Assembly (NCBI GenBank): GCA_014898415.1
Contig: RCTD01000004.1
Coordinates: forward strand, 1,487,001 to 1,551,000
DNA length: 64,000 bases
Direction: 5' to 3'
From: Stromatinia cepivora
Taxonomy: Eukaryota; Ascomycota; Leotiomycetes; Helotiales; Sclerotiniaceae
Positions 36,324-49,478 of the stretch are shown here, one piece after another (within the stretch, counting starts at the first letter, position 1; each line of letters begins with the position of its first letter). Made by a program: the position numbers and the translations under genes. Below the pieces are notes generated by a model. The model had not been told where the DNA came from. It searched no databases and saw only the letters and a program-made list of their open reading frames with translations.

Positions 36324-38204
36324 ATGTCCTTGGCCTCTACACAGCATCCATTAAACAATTCTTTACTTACAACCACCAACGACCTTGAGAGCAAGAATAC
36401 TCCAGACGAAACAGAAGCAAATTTAAGTACGCTTCTTGGGGCATATACAAACGGTCAGAAACACACCTCTATGGAACGAGGTTCTACCGCATACACGCAG
36501 TCAGGTTTGCAAACGCCCTATCCACACGCGTTCACCGACGCTCAATCTGAAGAATCACCCGCAGATAATACATCTGCTGCGCAGTATCCACCACATCAAG
36601 AAGTTCGATCGAGCAATTACTCTACATCAGCTACTCCCACATCCGAGTACAGTGCTTATCCACCATCGTCGGCGCGTTCAGGCAACTTCCCCGAGCATTT
36701 ACAAAGAACATATCATTCAGGCAATCATAGTACTAGCAGTGGAGGAATGGCTCAACCAACAAGTCCGTCAATACCTTTGCAAGATGGCCGTTCAACCCAT
36801 CAAACCCCGCAAATCAAATCTGACCAGGATGTTCCTATAGATCCATCAATTGCTGCTTCCAGCCCAACCTACGCGTCGCATCCCGGCCAACATTCTCCCT
36901 ACCCTCCACAAGACCAAATGCAGTATGGTTACTCCCAACAACACACCGGCGGCGCGATGTACACACAACCAAGACCCGATTGGGCTGGTTACGCAGGTCA
37001 CACACCTCACGCAGGTCATCACCAACCCCCTCACAACGGAATGACTTACCCGGTTAGTGGTGCCCCAACCCAATCATCCGTAGCTTCAGCCGGACGAGGT
37101 CCAAATCAAGTAAGTCGTGTCTTTCGTTCAATCGATATATGTGCATCTATCTACGCGCATTTTTTTTAAGCAGGCTGAAGTGCACAGCGCATAAATCTTA
37201 TGTGCAGAAGACAGCAGAGAAGTCGCGTCCTTTCCGTTATGATGAACCACTAAGAATTAACAGGTTCGTCAGCAGGTCTATTCATTTGTACCAATCCCTG
37301 GTTCCTCGCAACAGAAGCGCCCCAGAAGACGATTTGAAGAAATTGAACGTATGTATAAGTGTGGACATCAAGGATGTGAGAAAGCATATGGTACATTGAA
37401 CCATCTCAATGCCCATGTAACAATGCAATCCCATGGAAGCAAACGTACACCTGAAGGTATGTTATTCTTTTTTTACTCGTCAAATATCCATTGTGCAGCA
37501 AAACCTGTATGGTAGCAGGAATATTTCTTCAAGAACTTCTATTTGTGCCCTTCAAGGGTCCGGTTAGTTCTTTCTTCTAGGTAGTTGTGCCGCTTTAGCT
37601 AGTCTGCTAATTGGGATGATTTTATAAATGGCGTCGGACTAAGGTTTGACATCGGTTGGCAACAGCCTTACCCACTAGCATGGATTAACGGGATCAACGG
37701 GATCTGCTGTGTAACATTGGCAAGCTAACATCTTGTGCTTGCAGAATTCAAAGAAATCCGAAAGGAATGGAAGGCTCGCAAGAAGGAGGAAGAACAACAA
37801 CGCAAGGAAGCAGAGGTTGCTCGTGTTGGTGGTGCTCCCGCTGTTACTGAGTCTCACCCTGAAGGTGCTCCAGCTCAAGGCGCTTATGCTCAAGCTCGTT
37901 CCGTTCAGCTCCCTCCTATCGGGGGTCCTATTAGTGGGGGTCCTATTGGTTATCAACCCGGTGCACAAGTTCCTAACCAATATCAACAAACTCAAGCACC
38001 AGCTTCCAATGTCCAACAATTACAGGGTTATAATAATGGTCAACCTAATATTGATCACTATGGTGGATATCCAGCATCACCTTACGGCTCTTCAAACCAT
38101 ATGTATAACCACCAATGTCATTATTCCCTCACTTCTCCTTATTGTTTGTGCATGGGCTAACACCTTCTTTAGCTAATCCAGCTCAACCTAAGTATGAGCA
38201 TTAG
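36324..38204 (+). CDS. CON7: CON7-type C2H2 zinc-finger transcription factor
   Basis: Four exons (36324-37109, 37264-37456, 37745-38116, 38173-38204) join to 460 aa. The last donor (GTCATT) is weak, but its acceptor is preceded by GCTAAC and the phase fits, so the tail reads NPAQPKYEH. The N-terminal 260 residues are Ser/Thr/Pro/Gln/Tyr-rich and disordered. Then come VYSFVPIPGSSQQ, the basic RPRRRFEEIER, and one C2H2 finger (Cys295, Cys300, His313, His319; C-x4-C-x12-H-x5-H) in the phrase CEKAYGTLNHLNAHVTMQSHG. A charged helix (EFKEIRKEWKARKKEEEQQR) follows. This core is the signature of Con7p, which in Magnaporthe is needed for conidiation, appressorium formation and cell-wall gene expression; that role is family knowledge. 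It is presumably nuclear. The gene is isolated in gene-poor DNA. Confidence 0.9.
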
Positions 38205-39644
38205 ATTGTATCATATGTATCATATTGGGTTTTGCGTTTGAGGTAGTTTGGTTTGGAATTTTCTTTTCAAAGGTTTTAGAAGTAACTTTTCTACTCGGTT
38301 CGGAGCCGTGCATGCTTTATGATCAATCACGTTTTTATTTACGTGAAAAACATGGTACATGGGATGGTGGAAGGCTGCATTCTCTTGCATTTAGTTACAG
38401 TTGTCATTTCTTTTACAGGGTGATGATACATGCCCTGTTAATTTTCATTATTGTGGAAAGGAGGTTGGGGAGTTGATATTAACAACGCATGGGAGTTTGA
38501 TCCTGGAAGCTACTAGGCTTCATGATGTGTCAAATGGAAAAGGATTCTTTTACGTTACAGGCAAAGAAAGAAGATGTGGCATGGGTCATTCAAACCATTT
38601 TCCCTCTTTTTGAGGATTTAAATATGTTGGCTGGCTGCGTTTTTTCATGGTAGTTTCAAATACATAAACCATCAAATTAGCCTGATTGCATTTTCTAGTT
38701 GAGTTTGTTTATTGTATGGCGTGCATATCGTATGGGCATCATTATCTTATCTCAACCTTATTGCAAAAGTTCAACTGTTCATGTATAACAGCAACAGCAA
38801 CAAGGAGGTCCATATATCATATCATCATATAATTGATGCTGTGGTCAATTCCTCCTTTTGCGTTGCGGCTTTGGTCAATTATTTCTCATGGTCCGGCTGT
38901 AATCAGCTGGAGTCTTGGACTTGATTGGGTATTTGTTTTGTTATGATGGATGGATGGATGGGGTTTGAGTGTTTAATGGTTGGTTGTTTTGTATGTGGTA
39001 TGTGTGGAGGTTCTTGTAATTAAAGAATAAAAAAAAAGAATAAAAAAATTATATGTATATATATGTATATGCTTTGGCTCTTTGTGTGAGGGGAATGTGA
39101 ATGTGAATGTGTATGTGAATGTGGATAGATGTTTGGGTTAGGGATTTGGTTTATGATTATGTTTATGTAGGGATTTAATGGGATTTTTTATTTCATTTTC
39201 ATGTTTTTTTGAAGAGGAAGGGGAAAAGGGGGGAGGGGGGGGTGAGAGGGCGGGTGATGGGATGGATGAATGGATGGATAGATAGATGGATGGATGGTTT
39301 ATTGGAAGATTTATAGGATGGATAGATGGATAGATGGACGGGTAAGTGAGTAAGTGAGTGTGATAAAAAGAAAACAAAGGCAAAGCTGAATTCTCTAAGT
39401 AAGTAATTAATAGAGGAGGATTTTGAATATGTTAATTTCATATGAAATCTGAGTGAGATAGAGGGAGGAGGGGAGAGGTTAAGGGATGGGGGGGAGGGTG
39501 GGGAGGGTAAGTTAAGAAGATGAAGTTTTGAGCCATCAGTTGGTAATTCTGAGCTTCTGTGGCCTGAAATTCGGAATATTTCTGAGGGGAGTTATTTTTT
39601 TATATGGATTTTTGGTTCGGGGGCAGGTTGAGAAGGGATTTAAT

Positions 39645-39692
39645 GGGGATGGGGATGGGGATGGGGATGGGGATGGGGATGGGGATGGGGAT
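39645..39692 (+). repeat. (GGGGAT)8 hexamer array
   Basis: Eight perfect copies, each with four consecutive G on the + strand, satisfy the G-quadruplex pattern. Confidence 0.95.
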
Positions 39693-42600
39693 ATGTGAGC
39701 TGGGTTTTTGGTTCGGTTGGGGAAGGGAGGGTCTGGATGATATGGATTGATGGGTAGGTAGGCAGGCAGGTTATGTAGTGGTTAGGATATTTGATGTATT
39801 TGCGGGAGGAGGTATTGGATTTTAAAGAGGGAAGACGTGACATTTTACATTTCATATATCATATATCATATATCCCTATAAAAGAAGGTACTTTCACTAT
39901 AGAGACGATAATCATTGAGGTAGGTGGTAAATGAAGTATGTATACATGTATGTATGTATATATATATGTATGTATTAATATCATCATCACCACCAGGTTT
40001 TAACGCGCAACAAATTCTCAGTTGATGTAGTATATTCAATTGTATGTATATATATATATATATGTACAAAATTCCTTCAACTAGTTACTACCATCTCTAA
40101 AAATCAAATGAACCCCCCTCTCTTTTCACGAAACCTGAGACCATAGATGAGTAAGACTAACCTCAACACCCATCCGACTAAAAAAAAAAAAAGTAAAATG
40201 TCCTCTTCCCCTTAGTTCTCAGTGGCAAACCACAAACTACAAACCACAGAAAGAACATCATGTTATTTGAATAATAGATTACCTAGGTATGTTTTACTTC
40301 CTCTCATCTTTCCTGAATTGCCTGATCATGTTCATCCTGTCATTTTGGATCCACAACGAAAACAAAGACAAAAGCCGCCCCCTCTCACCCTCGAAATCAG
40401 TAGCTCAAGAGTCGAGATCTAGTGGCGCAGATCCATACTAATATCAGGTAGGTATGTAAGTATCTTATTCCCACTTGGTAGCTGTTACAGTTAGACTTAG
40501 ATTCAGATTCAGAGTTAGAGTTCAAATGAAAGGTGGCGGGTTGATAGAAGTAATTAGTGATAATCAAGTATCGAAATATCAAAATAGCAAACCTAAAAAA
40601 TATATTTCCAGTAACCTTTAGTAAAGCCTTATATGACGTATTTTTAATCCCCGATTTTGAAAAGTTTTTGGGGGGGGGCTTATTTATTTTTTGGATGCGT
40701 GGGTGGACAGAGGGAGGGGATGGGATGGATGGAATGGGATTAATGTATGTTGGTGCGTGGTTTTTGGTAAGAGTACCTAGTATTTGCTTTGGGAACTAAG
40801 ACTAGCTATAGGCAAGTGTTAGAGGGGAGACTAGATATTTAGATCGAATCGTTGAAGTGATAGATACCTAGCAGATAGGAGTTAGATAGAAAAAAATATA
40901 TAATAGGTTGATCTCGGTATTTGGATTTGATGGAAAATGGAAATTGAAGAGGATTGTAGAGGTTTAGTGTGAATGTGTGAATGTGCGAATGTATGGATGT
41001 GTGCGCTATTTTAGAACTGGTGGATGAGGATATTGATACTGATATTGAAAATCAGTAGAGTTATTACTTTTGTGGATCAGTATTGTGTTAGTACATCGGT
41101 GTTTGATATTTGGGGATGAGATATCTAGATGTGCTTTATTGGGAGTGTTGATCTTGATGTGGATTAGATTTTCTGGTGATGGTGTGCTGCTGATGGATGG
41201 ATAGGTGTGTGGATGGATGATGTTGCTGGTGGATGGGTGTGTGGATAGTTGAAAGTTAATTTCCTTATTAGGAATGAATGGATGGAAGTGACAAGATGAA
41301 CATGAGTCTTGATCGTTCATCGTAGTATTTATCATGGATGGATACTAGGTTTCTTCTTCCTCCTCCTCTTCCTCCTTAGATGTGTTGATTTCAATTCCCG
41401 GAAATGGATGATCGTTCGGCAATAAGTGTTGTTATTCGACTCATACTTGATATGTCTTTACCTTTCCTTATTTGGAGAAAGGGGAATTGTATCAAGATGG
41501 TGCTTGATGTGATCATGGGCCAAGATATCGGAGGTTGAGAGGCAAGTTACGGATCGGGGTTGTATAATGATGACTGCTCAATTGGGAAAAGACTTTGATG
41601 TCGTCTTTTCGCGGAGAGTACAACCAGCCAGGTCACATCGAGATCATGATTTCCTTTTGCAACTTCTTGTATATTTCTTAGCTATCTATCTCGGTTCCTC
41701 CTTCACCGGGGTTTTACTCTATGGATGATGACCAATATGAAGGTGTAACTTTCAATTATTCAATGCTTTAGATTTCTCTCTTCGTATTGGGTACGGGCAG
41801 TAGTAAAGATTGCTATCGCTCTTCTTTCCATTTTGGGAGAGATATATTATCGTATGTAGATATTGCAATGATCAAGTTTATCATTATGATCGTCCTTTAA
41901 CCCAGGGCTTGAGTAACATCCTACAATGAAAGGGACTTGCATTTCTCGTCAAGTATCCGAAAGGATTGTACCTGGCAACCGGCTTTTTACTCCCGTACTA
42001 TCACTTGGCAAGGTTGCCACTGTTGATGCCACTGGATGTATGTCAGTACTTACGGGAATCCCTTACCTAATACTACTGTATTACTCAGTCCTTACCTGGG
42101 ATTGTCATGATTGTCACCTGAGAAGCTTCCAAGTGGTAGAGTATTGATCATCCGGACATGGTACCAGTCATAAATACTGTGCCATGACCTACCGATTTTT
42201 CCACAGAGTAAGTTTTCACTCTGCGAGATCTGAAATAGTGCCATTGACATCATGCTTAGCAGTGATCCAGATACTTTGACTTGTTTGTTGTTACGACTAC
42301 CTTGCACCAATCATTCTTTTTACAGTTTAATCTCAATGTTTTTTCGTGTAATTGGTTGTTAATGAATTATCTCACCGGGCTCTTCATCTTATAAAAAGAT
42401 AATAGTTATCATAAGTCATACATGAAAAATAATCAAAAGGCTATATTTGTGAGGTAATAGGTGGTTCATGTAATAGTTAACAGGAACTCTTTGGTATTCT
42501 TGATATCATATTTGAATGTTCCAGCCCAAACCTACCAACTAATTTCAGAGGTGTTATAAATATTTACAGGCTTGAAACCCCGTAACAGATATGCAACAAA

Positions 42601-43660
42601 AGAATTTGGAAGTATACAGATAGGTGGTGATTGGTCGGTTGATTATTGAGTGAATATATATCCCAGTGAACGGGGAATTTAAAGGAGAGATGAAAGGGAA
42701 ATGGAAAATATGGACCATGAAGCAAGCTGCCATTTATAAACTGCCAGCCTCTACCTTTGGAATATCATCATTGATCTCTTCCTTAGTAGATATACCACAC
42801 ATACTCCTATGTGAGGAGCAACTAGAAACACCAAGTCCCTATGTTACTCACATTCCTCTATCCTAACACTTTATTGATATTGATATGAGTACCCCGTTCG
42901 TTATAAAGCTTTATAAATATGCTAGTACCCTGATATCATTGACAAAGAGTGAGGAAGATAATGAAGATAATGAAGAGGTTAAAACCCACCTACCACCTCT
43001 CCTATTCCTAGCCGAAGATTCTTTTTCCCTCTAAAGAACCAGCAATACTTGAAACAATAGAAACAGATTGAATGACCAACTCTACAGAAGTAAATTATGA
43101 TAGTACAGGCGGCGAAGCCATTTGCTCTATTCTCTATTCCGTAAAAATATTAGCATAAGAAAGGAGAAAGATAATTTTTTTGTAGCCCTTGTTCCAAAAC
43201 ATATAATGGTGGCCTGCTAGTGAGAGATTATAAGTCAAAAAGAGCAAAATAGTGAAAACAAACTCTTCATGGGAAATCATTTCTAAATGGTATTTCTAAA
43301 TTTTGTTTAAAAATTATTTTGGGGTATCTACTATATCACAGAGATAGAAGGGGCGGAAAAGTAACTATCTATACATTATGTATTCAGATGTTCAAATATT
43401 GTAGAGAAAAATTCCTCCGAGGAATACTTCGAAAATCGCATTTCATCACTGGTAAACCTCACATCTTTTTTTTATCACATTACCTTTTAATCTCCAGAAT
43501 GGCTGACTCATTTTCTATCTTTCTCGCATTTCTCTCCTCGGGAGCCAGCATTCCTTCATTTAATTTACATCTTGCACCCGACACTTTACATCTGACTTCA
43601 TCCTTATCCTCCCTATTAACTATCGTCTCACTTGACCTATCCTTTCTATTATCTTCCTCC

Positions 43661-43860
43661 ATGTATCCTCCCATCTTCCTCCTCCATGTATCCTCCCATC
43701 TTCCTCCTCCATGTATCCTCCCATCTTCCTCCTCCATGTATACTCCCATCTTCCTCCTCCATGTATCCTCCCATCTTCCTCCTCCATGTATCCTCCCATC
43801 TTCCTCCTCCATGTATACTCCCATCTTCCTCCTCCATGTATCCTCCCATCTTCCTCCTCC
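43661..43860. repeat. 25-bp minisatellite, 8 copies with a 75-bp super-period
   Basis: ATGTATCCTCCCATC-type units start at 43661 and recur every 25 bp up to 43836. Copies 4 and 7 carry the variant ATGTATACTCCC. The variant spacing of three units indicates expansion by 75-bp blocks. Confidence 0.93.
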
Positions 43861-44445
43861 CTCCCTCAACCACAGACTCCCTTTGAAAACCTCGAAAAAA
43901 TTTCTCATAATGATTTCTTTCTCCCTCTCTATCCATCTCAAGCTCCAGATCCCCCCCAGTCAAAAACCTAAAATCCAAACCCCAACATTAAAAATAAAAA
44001 CATCATATCGTTTCTCAATTCTTCATTTCCATTCTTAATTCTCCGTTTATCAAAAAATTCAACTTTAGAACTCAAATTCAAAGCTTGTTGAGAAGTATAA
44101 GATAATCAATCGTGCGGTATGCCAATCTCATCGCTGAAGAACGTCACTTCATGTACATCCCCTAAATTTTCATATAAAGTTACCGAAAGAGTTTGCCAGT
44201 ATATTTGGACAGGAAAGAAACACATAGTAAATTTTCGAGAATTATCACTGGAATTAGATGATTTATACTCCGCTGTTCACCATTCACTAATTATTCACTC
44301 CCCCCTCTCCCTTCCCACCTTCTTACCCTCCTCTCGAAAGTTTATTGCAAATCTGGAGATGGTAGAAGTAAGTAAAGCGCTGCTACCTTCACTTAATGAT
44401 GAACATATACACTTCATTCTCAACTCCCTCAACCCCCTCAACCTC

Positions 44446-44558
44446 CTCACCCCTCACCCCTCACCCCTCACCCCTCACCCCTCACCCCTCACCCCTCACC
44501 CCTCACCCCTCACCCCTCACCCCTCACCCCTCACCCCTCACCCCTCACCCCTCACCCC
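44446..44558. repeat. (CTCACCC)16 heptamer array
   Basis: About 16 perfect copies are visible. The minus strand reads (GGGTGAG)n, with regularly spaced G-triplets or quadruplets that satisfy a G-quadruplex pattern. Confidence 0.95.
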
Positions 44559-46383
44559 TTAACCCCCCCTACCCCGAAATCCAATCTCAAACAAACAACA
44601 TAAAATACCAACCCGAACTCAAAACCCCCAAAAACAGAACAGAACAGAACAGAACTTCGCTACCAAGTAAACACTCAGTACTGATTAACGTTAACAAAAG
44701 AACCCTCCTTCCCATTTATACCTACTAATCAACCTACCTACCAATTATCCAGAATATAGAATAGAAAACAAAGAATATAGAATCACCTCCCCCTATTAAT
44801 CTCCTCCCTCATTCCATCCTCCCTTCCAACATCCCATTCCACCTATCCTTCAAACATCAACATACCATTCATCCACTCACCATCCACCCACTTGCAACAC
44901 CCCAAGAAACCAAACATGACTCACCCACTCACCATTTAGATATATTACCTCTCATATACAAGCATCCAAATATCCAAATATCCAAATCCCAACTCTCAAG
45001 ATTCCCGCTTTCCACTTTCCATTTCCCACTTCCCATTTCCCACCAACTTAATCCAAATCATCCAAACCACCACCAACCAACCATAAACTAATCCTCCCAT
45101 CTCCCCATCCTTTTCCGCATCTTAAATCCAAATCTTAAATACAGAACGAATACAAGCCCTTCCCCCTTCTCCCCTTTTCCATCTATATACTCGTGCCTAA
45201 TCCTCGTTTATGAGCTTTGCCTACCTAGGTACTTAGGTAATCATCCTATACTTATACACTCCACTCCACTTCACTTCACAAAACCTCAGATATCTCAATA
45301 TCCATCATTTATAATCACAATCCTTCAAAATATCACATCATATATAATGTATTTGCACAGCACAAAGTACGCCACCAGTATCCAAACCATCAACTCCCCC
45401 TCCATCCATCTTATCCATCCATCCATCCATCCACCCATTCAACAACAATACACAAAACCCGCAAGTAACAAACCCAAGCTCAAGCTTCCAAAGGCCTAAT
45501 CCCATCCAATCCTATCCCATCCCATCCCATCCACACACCACACCATACCATCCAATATTTTTTGGCACATACATATAATTTTCCCCATCTATTTATATCT
45601 TATCCTATCTGATCCGATCCATCCCATTCCCTTGTTCCTACCATGTAAAAATATTTGTTTCAACTACCATGTATAATCACCAAGCAACCCATACATTCAT
45701 CCCCTATGTCCTAATGTCCAGTGCCGCCCTTCCACAGAATAATATGATATGATATATAGAAGTAGGTATATTTCCTCCCTCCGAGCTGTCTAACAAGCAA
45801 GCAAGCAAGCAAATATATTAAGCGTGCATAATAGTGCAGCATAGCATAACCTCAAAAAATATCAAGCCAAAAAAGCAAATAGAACCAGCGCATCTTCTTA
45901 GAAGACAATAGTATGATCGATAGGTATCCTTTCCATATTCTTTCCATTCAAAAAATAAACAATGCCAAGTATGTGGCAACAAGTATAAATAGAGCAAACT
46001 TTCTCTTCTGTTATCCATGAACCTTTCCCATAAGTCCCTGACCCGAAGATGATATCAAATACCCGTTACTTGTTCAAGAACAATAAAAAAGATCTGGCAA
46101 AAACATGTTCATATCCATATTCATTCACAGTAAATCCGGAATAGCCAATCCTGGCTTGTATATGCATGCACCCATGCGGAAAGTAAAGCAGACCAAACCC
46201 GCCTTCTAACACCTCAAGAAAATGATCCGAAGAGGTAGACGATACAATTAAGAAATATTCACTTTTTATACCCGTCCAGTCCCCAATTGCCTTTCCGGAC
46301 CCAATACCGTCACGCCCTTTAATAATGCTTTTTGTATATGACGTGAAGTGGAAGAGAATGTTCGGCGAAGGAAAATGATAAGT

Positions 46384-49300
46384 TTAAACACCGCTAATAA
46401 CGACTTCAGGGCAAGGCTTTTCGTTAGCAGCAACGGCCGTCTTGTCTGAAGATGCACTATCTGTAGGATCGTCAATTGTACTGACATTTGCGCTAGGAAG
46501 ACTGCTGCTTTGGGGACTGTTTTGCCCATTCGTAAGTAGCGGAGTTGGGGCACTCGAATTCATCTCCATCGATTGTGTGTGAGCACCAGATGCCGTACCA
46601 GTTGGTGATGTAACATATGACTGCTGCGAGTCATCTTGACCGTAGATTAACTTTTCAATGGCAGCAATTTGTTTGCCATAATTATATTTCTTGAGAGCCA
46701 AGAGTTGTGGCTTCAAGTCTTCAACAAATGCTAATCTTTCGGCGCCTTTGAGTTGCCCGAGAAGTTTTTCTATCAAGGTTAGTATAATAATATAATCAAA
46801 TTGAGAATAACTTGACTTACGAATGACATAATTGCCATATTGATCCTTCATCATCAATTGCAACGGGCTTGTACCATCACTATGAAGAGCTGTTAATAGA
46901 GAAACGATAGTATGTCTCTGTTCATCTGTGCCGAATTGTATACTCTTCTCCACAACGTTTGAGGCAAACTTGTGCTTGGATAGAGTCAAAAGCTGTGCTG
47001 TGACGATCTTAATAATTTTGGCACGATCCTCTGGCTTTCCATGTTGTATGACATGTTGAGTAACATAATTGCCGTATTGATCGGTGATCAAATTCGATGC
47101 ACATTGATGCAATTCCTCTAGGACTCGTTCTTGATCGCGAGGTTGACAGTATTCTAAAATACGCTGAATCACTCGGCATCCATAAGGATGAGTTGCGAGA
47201 ATATGGACCTGTCCTCGGAATGCTTCGATAACAAACTGAATATGTTCCGTTGGAACACGCTCAATAGCCTTTTGGACAACGTGATTGCCGTTCTGGTCTT
47301 TGACACACTTGAGCACGTCTGCCTCAAGTTCTTTGACAAGTTCAGCTTGCTGATCGGCGAGAACATGCTCGAGAGCCTGAGAGTGTTAGTAAAGGTTATG
47401 TATAATGTGGAGGCCAAGACAAACCTTTTGCACAACTCTGCAACCATACATCTGCATTGAAAGTTCCATTACATGATTCTTCATTTGCTCAGCCAGCACA
47501 CGTTTTTGAACCTGATTCCCGTGCTCAAACAACTTTTGGATGACATAGTTTCCAAAAACGTCAGTCATTAACTGTAACGCATTGGGTTGAATCTCTCGGA
47601 AAATTTGTTCTTTTTCGTCACTATTAGCTGTTTCCAACTTCTGCTGAATGAACCGCGACCCATGCTGATCTCCACTGAATTCAACGACATGTTGATAGAT
47701 ATCCTATTCTTGATTAGTGGTGATAAAGAGGCGATGCAGAACAATACACACCTTCAACTCGTACCTCTTGTTGGATTTGGCATTAGAACGGAATTCTTCC
47801 AGAAGTACGCTCCTAACTCCAAGTCCAACATCCTGATCCTTGGCTGGACGAGTGGGTATACTTTGTGCCGGATAAGGAGGGAGTGGCATTGGATAACCAT
47901 ATGGTGGTACATTTGTTTGCCTAAAGGTTTGTGGTGGGTAGTCGTATAAATGTGGTGGATATTGCGCCTGGAAATGACCGCTGTTGTAAAGATATGCCTG
48001 GTGTTGAGAATACTGGACATGTTGAAGTCTGCGGTCTAATTCACTTGGGCCTTGAGGTATTCTCGGGCCAGCTCTTGAGCTTGGTCGGTAAATTTGCTCA
48101 GGCCCTGTTGGAGGAGTACCGGAGAAATATTTTGGACTATTGAGGCCACGACGGTAGTCGCTTGATGCGGGAGAGACCGAACCTCTATCAAATCTAGGCC
48201 CTTTCGTGAAATAGGCTTGATCTGCGAAAGGTGCTTGATTCGAGAAATGGTCGTAATTATTGACTTTGGAACCATTTGATCCATCATTCCACATGGCTGA
48301 CCCACCGTTGACTTGGAAAGCCTGCTGATTAAAGTTTTGGTTGGTTGGAGAATACGAGGAACTCAAAGCGTTGCCGATTTGAGATGCGCCGGTTTGATCG
48401 ATATCGTTGGTCAAGCCAAATCCTGCAAACTTCTCCCGTAGCTCGGCCTCTGTTTGCGTAGTAAGATCAGCGTATCTGGATGAATTCGTTTGTGCAAACG
48501 AGCCTGAAATTGTCGAGAAGGAAGGGCGATGTGAGTGGATTGAATTGTTGGGAGTATGACCACCAATAGAGCCATGCGTTGGATTTCCATTGCCGAACGT
48601 CAGATTATTGAGACCAGTCTCCGATGTTCTGGATGGAGGCATGCTTCCATCTCTTGAAGCGGAGCCTATACCAAGGTACCCTGTATTTTGAGAGCTTAGT
48701 TGATCCATTCTGAAGGCCCTGGATGATACATCAATATCATATGCACTCTCTTGATTAGACGAGAATTGGGAAGAGTTCTCCTTGTCGTCATTGAACCCAA
48801 AGGAAGGTTTTCGTGAGAATTTGAAGCTTCCAGAAGAGGGGTCCAAGCTACTCTTGGGTTGCGGTCGACTGAAACTGGCTCCTTGACCAATAGCAGGTCT
48901 TGATTGTTGATATGTTTGTAACTCAAGCAGACTTTGTGGTGTTTGTGACGGAATGCTATTGCGCAGGTGAGAAGGAGAGGTACTTCCGCTATGCGATGAT
49001 TGTAATGTTGGAGATGTTGTGTCTGGAGGATTCCAAGGCCCACTTGCGCGAGCAACCCAAGGGTCGGCTTCTGAAGATGCGGCTAGAGCACCAGAACCAC
49101 TGGGGGCATCTGGAAAGCCATCATTATCTGCTGCTAGACGATCATCAGTGAATGCAAAATTTTCGATCTCGCCTGTGTAAATACCTCGGGAGCGCGAGGC
49201 ATCTCGCTTTGTATTGGCAAAACCACTCCCGATCGTGTTACTACCCCAAATACCACTCGAAGGCTGCCAGGTACCGCCGTTTCCAAAAGTTTGGCCGAGC

Positions 49301-49478
49301 GTTGAGCTTTGCGACGTTCGGTCATCGCTATTGTGCCTGCCTGGTGCAGTGGGGAAATCTCCAAATCGAGTAGACCGTTGCTACATTCAAATATTAGTTT
49401 TGATTCAGTCTTGGGAAGTTCAGGATTGCTCACCGCATTCATGGTACCCGCGGGTCTGTTGGCAGCGGCCGAGGACAT
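46384..49478 (-). CDS. PUF3: Puf3-type Pumilio RNA-binding protein
   Basis: Five exons on the minus strand (49434-49478, 47752-49380, 47425-47703, 46821-47376, 46384-46769) join in phase to 964 aa. Donors are GTGAGC, GTGTGT, GTTTGT and GTAAGT. The N-terminal half is disordered, Ser/Asn/Gln/Pro-rich, and contains [14 protein letters not shown]. The Pumilio domain occupies about residues 530-865 with eight repeats whose contact residues are readable: GSRFIQQ, GNYVIQK, GCRVVQK, GNHVVQK, GCRVIQR, GNYVTQH, ASNVVEK and GNYVIQK. By the known PUF code these specify 5'-UGUAUAUA, the Puf3 class, which in yeast binds 3' UTRs of nuclear-encoded mitochondrial mRNAs. That target set is family knowledge. 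The C-terminal 100 residues are Ser/Thr/Asn-rich. Confidence 0.93.

Larger units (their letters stand above)
38205..46383. other. 8.2-kb convergent gene-poor spacer, CON7 / PUF3
   Basis: No gene is supported. The left part (about 38.9-41.4 kb) is G-rich and C-poor on the + strand. The right part (about 43.5-45.6 kb) is C-rich and nearly G-free. Several tandem repeats lie in it. Long open frames here are repeat artefacts. Confidence 0.6.

Noticed and set aside
43319..44038. 239-codon open frame (+) and a 153-codon frame (-) around the 25-bp repeat
   Set aside because: Frames stay open because of the 75-bp super-period; all three phases and both strands are open alike.
44119..44728. Open frames of 110-147 codons with Pro/His/Leu/Thr repeats
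   Set aside because: Translation of the CTCACCC heptamer array; no conserved sequence outside it.
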